From NCBI RefSeq assembly GCF_000243155.2, contig NC_018017.1, positions 1,612,001-1,676,000 on the forward strand: a DNA stretch of 64,000 bases, read 5' to 3'. The notes beneath the pieces were generated by a model. The model did not search any database, was not told where the DNA came from, and saw only the letters and a list, made by a program, of their open reading frames with translations. This DNA comes from Desulfitobacterium dehalogenans ATCC 51507 (GTDB lineage: Bacteria; Bacillota; Desulfitobacteriia; Desulfitobacteriales; Desulfitobacteriaceae). Each line of letters begins with the position of its first letter. The stretch's first letter is position 1. Of this stretch, positions 61,400 to 64,000 are shown one piece after another. A program made the position numbers and the translations under genes.

Positions 61400-61745
61400 G
61401 AGGAATAGTAGCGAAACCATAAGAAACAAACGATCTTTGGGTTAAAGCGTCACCCCAGAAGCGAATAATCTAGGTAACCTAGCAAGACAAAAGAGCTGGT
61501 AGTCAGTCGCATAGTTCACCATTAGAGCAAAGACTCGGTTGAGGAGCATAACTGACACCCAATCATGGATAGGTGGAACGAAGGAATTTAGGGCAGGTTT
61601 TAACCTTGACCCTGTTAGACATGGGAGGTTTACCACCGTGAGAATAATGGGTTTACAACGGCCAACATATGCCAAAAAAGCAGACGTTTGCTTTGCTATA
61701 CCCAAATTCTCTGAATTAGGCATTCTATGCGAATTCTATCCGTGG
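61400..61745 (+). ncRNA. candidate bridge-RNA region of the IS110 element
   Basis: Non-coding right end with several short inverted segments (GGGAGGTTTACCACC near 61623) and no frame of coding quality. By analogy with characterised IS110/IS1111 elements it could encode the bispecific guide RNA. Extent and loops are not resolved here. Confidence 0.35.
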
Positions 61746-61827
61746 TGAGCTAGTTTGTTTGGTAAGGAATTCTATGAAAAAGCGAGATATTCAAAGAAAA
61801 TCAAAAGATATTATAGGGAGGTGCTCT

Positions 61828-62349
61828 ATGTTGGAAAGAGCAATATATTTAATCACTGGCGTTATGGCGTCTGGAAAATCAACAGTTGCGGAACTGCTTG
61901 CCTCAAAAATGGAAAAAGGTGTGCATCTGCGCGGCGATGTGTTTCGCCGAATGATTGTATCAGGACGTGCCGAGATGTCCGCACAGCCGTCCGATGAGGC
62001 TATCCGGCAGTTGCATCTGCGCTATCGCTTGACCGCAGATGCTGGAAAAACCTATTATGACAACGGATTTTCCGTTGTTTTGCAGGACAACTACTACGGA
62101 GAAGAAATATCCCGCATATTGGATATGTTGAAGGACTATCCTGTTCAAATAATAGTACTCTGCCCGAATGTAGAGACTGTAAAAAAGCGTGAAAAAATGC
62201 GGGGAAAGATCGGTTATACTGGCTTTACGGTAGAGGCTTTGTATGCGGATTTCATGAAGGAGACTCCAAAAATCGGCTTTTGGCTGGATACCTCGGAACA
62301 GTCCCCCGAACAATCAGTCGAGGACATTTTGTTACACTTTGCGGAATAA
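61828..62349 (+). CDS. P-loop ATPase/kinase-like protein (173 aa)
   Basis: Walker A ITGVMASGKSTVAELL (about 9-24), an Asp-Arg region (HLRGDVFRRMI), then QDNYYGEEISRIL and a lid-like arginine-rich part (KKREKMRGKIGYTGF). This is the AAA_33/zeta-like small kinase fold seen in phosphotransferases such as chloramphenicol phosphotransferase-like enzymes. Start at ATG 61828 with ATAGGGAGGTGC; the ORF upstream to 61759 lies in the IS border. The substrate is unknown. Confidence 0.8.
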   Translation: MLERAIYLITGVMASGKSTVAELLASKMEKGVHLRGDVFRRMIVSGRAEMSAQPSDEAIRQLHLRYRLTADAGKTYYDNGFSVVLQDNYYGEEISRILDMLKDYPVQIIVLCPNVETVKKREKMRGKIGYTGFTVEALYADFMKETPKIGFWLDTSEQSPEQSVEDILLHFAE

Positions 62350-62394
62350 TAGAGTTGGAGAGAATTATATGCCTAATAAAATATGAGGTTTATA

Positions 62395-62846
62395 ATGGAT
62401 ATAACAACAGATAGACTTAAAATCAGATCCTTTAGAGAAACGGATATTGAAGATCTTTTTGAAATTTATAGCAATAAAAATACCTGTCGGTTTTTATTGC
62501 ATGAACCATGGACTTCATCTACCAAAGACGAAGAATTTCAGAAGAAGTTGGTAACTAATCAGCTTACCCAAGACACAGCTATCAGTTTAGCTTGTGAGTT
62601 GGATAATAAGGTTATAGGTGATATTTCAATATGGTATACAGAAATGAAAGAAACCGTTGAAATTGGTTTTGCCTTTAATGATGTATATTCAAGAAAAGGT
62701 TGCCCCATTAATTTAGAAAAGAGAATTTAGTAAAGTACATTTTAGATAGCATTAAACTAAATAGTCAGTTTTGTGACGGAAATACAACTTTTATGAAAAA
62801 ATTACGAGTTTATCAAAGAAAGTATAAAAATTCAAATTTGAACTAG
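62395..62846 (+). pseudogene. frameshifted GNAT N-acetyltransferase
   Basis: ITTDRLKIRSFRETDIEDLF, ISLACELDNKVIGDISIWYT and VEIGFAFNDVYSRKG follow the RimJ/RimL-type acetyltransferase start. The frame breaks at about 62700-62725 and the C-terminal part continues in another frame: LVKYILDSIKLNSQFCDGNT, then MKKLRVYQRKYKNSN to a stop at 62844. One indel (with loss of the acetyl-CoA GxGYG region) therefore inactivates it, unless it is a sequencing error. Confidence 0.8.
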
Positions 62847-63342
62847 ATGATGTAATTCATAAACTGAGCGAATTGCAAAACAGTAAGTAAGGTATCAGAC
62901 TCCACCAAGGAACGAGTGGGTCTTCATGACATCATTTTTGTATCCTCAAGGCATATTGGAGACGGTAGTAAGGATTGAAAGGAAATAGTTGAAATAGCTG
63001 GATTGAAGGTATCTTAAGAGAATATATAGGTGTGTTTCTGTTCCCTTAGACGATGAGTTTAGGGGGATTTTTGTTAATTTAAAAATCTAAGTTAGATGCA
63101 ACCACTGGAGCCATTTATCAAAAGTGAAGAAAAAAAAGGTAGCAGATGCAGCTTCTTTTGCTGTCGATATTCTTCGCAAAAATATGAAAGTGATAAACTA
63201 TTTCCAATGTTATTTGGAATAACAATCAAGAGATTAATTTTGATGCTAATTTATCCTATGCTAATACCGAAATTATAGAGGATGTATCTGTTAAGTATGA
63301 TTTTGCTAGGAAATTGTTTGAAATAGAACCTAATCAATAGAG
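62847..63342 (+). pseudogene. decay zone with gene fragments
   Basis: No intact gene. Readable scraps: FELDDVIHKLSELQNSK ending at 62890, KVADAASFAVDILRKNMKVI near 63130-63190 and INFDANLSYANTEIIEDVSV, KYDFARKLFEIEPNQ ending at 63341. They lie in different frames and look like ends of degraded reading frames. The AT content is higher than in the surrounding genes. Confidence 0.5.
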
Positions 63343-63546
63343 TGTATAAGGGAGTATAAAGGAGTTTATCTTTATATAAAACCCTTTACTTCTGCGTATT
63401 AGTGTCATCACCTGGCCCCAACCCACGTTGAGTGCGATGACGAATAGTGCCATTGAAATATCACAAGGATTAGAAAAAGAACGATATTCTTCCGCAAGAC
63501 GTTGTAATTGAGCATTGGATTTTAACCGGATAATATAATATACCAC
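63334..63546 (-). pseudogene. transposase fragment, DDE type
   Basis: The frame begins MVYYIIRLKSNAQLQRLAEE, which resembles the post-catalytic 'YVIRLKANA' part of IS1380/IS4-group transposases, then breaks off into unrelated residues. There is no start signal and no catalytic core. A relic of an old insertion in the decay zone. Confidence 0.5.
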
Positions 63547-63642
63547 TATCTTTTCAAAAGAACCGTGAATAATTCAGGTTACATATGAATATTGGAGTTT
63601 AGCGACAACTACGTTGACAAATACCGTTTCCTATAAAAATAA

Positions 63643-63670
63643 AACTGCAGGTCCCAAAGAACCTGCAGTT
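63643..63670 (-). terminator. terminator of the pilT-like gene
   Basis: AACTGCAGGT and ACCTGCAGTT form a perfect stem; on the minus strand TTTTATTTTT follows. It lies about 135 bp after the pilT stop. Confidence 0.85.
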
Positions 63671-63804
63671 GTCGTACTCTGTTTATAAAATTTAACAAGA
63701 GGCAGCGGGAAAAGCGATGTTCCTGGTCTCAACAGTGCGAATGAAATCGGCAGGATACCTGAGCCGGGCGCCAAAATTATGAAAGCAACCAACACGGAGG
63801 CGAT

Positions 63805-64000
63805 CTATAAACCTAACTTTTTCTTCATTGCATCAGGATACAGGCTATGCGTCAAGGCGTTTTCCGCGGTAATCAATCCTTCTTCGTACAGGGTCAGCAA
63901 GCTTGTGTCCATGCTGACCATTCCATAATCTGCCGAGGAGTAGATCGTCGAATCGATCTGATGGGATTTGGAGTCCCGGATCATGGTCCGGATCGCGTTA
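63805..64000 (-). CDS. pilT: type IV pilus retraction ATPase PilT, C-terminal 64 residues
   Basis: The frame runs in from beyond the right edge and reads AIRTMIRDSKSHQIDSTIYS, MVSMDTSLLTLYEEGLITAE, then NALTHSLYPDAMKKKLGL and a stop at 63805. The 'AIRNLIRExKxxQI' segment and 'MxxMDxSLxxLYxxGxIxxExA' end are typical of PilT (twitching motility retraction ATPase). The N-terminal PAS-like and Walker regions are outside the window. Confidence 0.87.
   Translation of the reverse strand, partial: NAIRTMIRDSKSHQIDSTIYSSADYGMVSMDTSLLTLYEEGLITAENALTHSLYPDAMKKKLGL

Larger units (their letters stand above)
59885..61745 (+). mobile_element. IS110-family element, ends approximate
   Basis: Transposase gene plus about 230 bp on the left and about 345 bp on the right with no gene. 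The right side is long and structured (61472-61484 CTAGGTAACCTAG; 61598-61618 AGGGCAGGTTTTAACCTTGACCCT), as expected when the bridge RNA is encoded in the right end (IS1111-like arrangement). IS110 elements lack long inverted ends and target duplications, so precise borders cannot be read. The methyltransferase break sets the left estimate. Confidence 0.6.

Noticed and set aside
63692-63825. Minus-strand frame overlapping the pilT end (reads GARLRYPADFIRTVE)
   Set aside because: It looks protein-like but has no start signal and begins inside pilT; kept only as a note.

Overview
The window looks like the chromosome of a spore-former-type Firmicute of the class Clostridia, most likely Peptococcaceae and plausibly Desulfitobacterium. 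This is inference from strong Shine-Dalgarno sites, TTGACA/TATAAT promoters with 16-17 bp spacing, many MarR, TetR, PadR and HxlR regulators paired with exporters, a PerR-type box at katG, and Firmicute-only small families (DUF1659, DUF2922, DUF2680, DUF4179). No rRNA, tRNA or CRISPR array was seen. Both ends cut genes: an ABC ATPase on the left and a pilT-like gene on the right.

Layout. 1-2130: an ABC ATPase with two ABC-2 permeases. 2292-7202: a degenerate DUF3800 protein, a secreted DUF2680 protein, an alcohol/aldehyde dehydrogenase pair and a tiny winged-helix protein; a 50-bp repeat precedes two of these genes. 7406-13682: a heterodimeric ABC exporter with an unusual double-module adaptor, bracketed by two related MarR genes. 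13800-18012: a hidden holin-like type I toxin, then TetR/antiporter, PadR/membrane protein and isochorismatase units with readable operators. 18035-21384 (minus): a three-gene DUF4116-repeat, AAA ATPase and VWA/metalloprotease operon. 21595-25425: alanine dehydrogenase, a methyltransferase, an SMR pump with MarR, and small genes.

25638-31796 is the most accessory-looking part: a radical SAM photoproduct-lyase-like protein, a MazG-type NTP pyrophosphohydrolase followed one base later by a DUF2075 P-loop protein with a PD-(D/E)xK-like N-terminus, an XRE regulator with palindromic boxes, an orphan HicB-like gene and a DUF3102 coiled-coil protein. 31857-37768 (minus) carries two different erm rRNA methyltransferase genes, each with a long leader, a short leader peptide and an attenuator hairpin, on either side of katG and an SDR gene. 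38094-44860: adaA and ogt split by a repeat, then a two-component system with an FtsX-type ABC transporter. 44966-52014: a PHP phosphatase, a large HTH protein, an HD-GYP protein, a chemoreceptor and an ECF sigma/DUF4179 pair. 52059-57564: a drug-type ABC-2 operon with TetR control, interrupted by repeats, then a flavin-type oxidase with HxlR. 57833-64000: tandem PAP2 genes, a truncated methyltransferase, an IS110-family element with a long 3' non-coding end, and a decay zone of broken genes before pilT.

The main theme is defence against small molecules (five exporter systems and two erm genes) and alkylation or oxidative damage (adaA, ogt, katG, the SPL-like protein). The best candidates for something undescribed are the MazG/DUF2075 pair, the DUF4116/AAA/VWA operon, the composite repeat family with a nested 67-bp element showing an 8-bp target duplication, and the two erm leaders.
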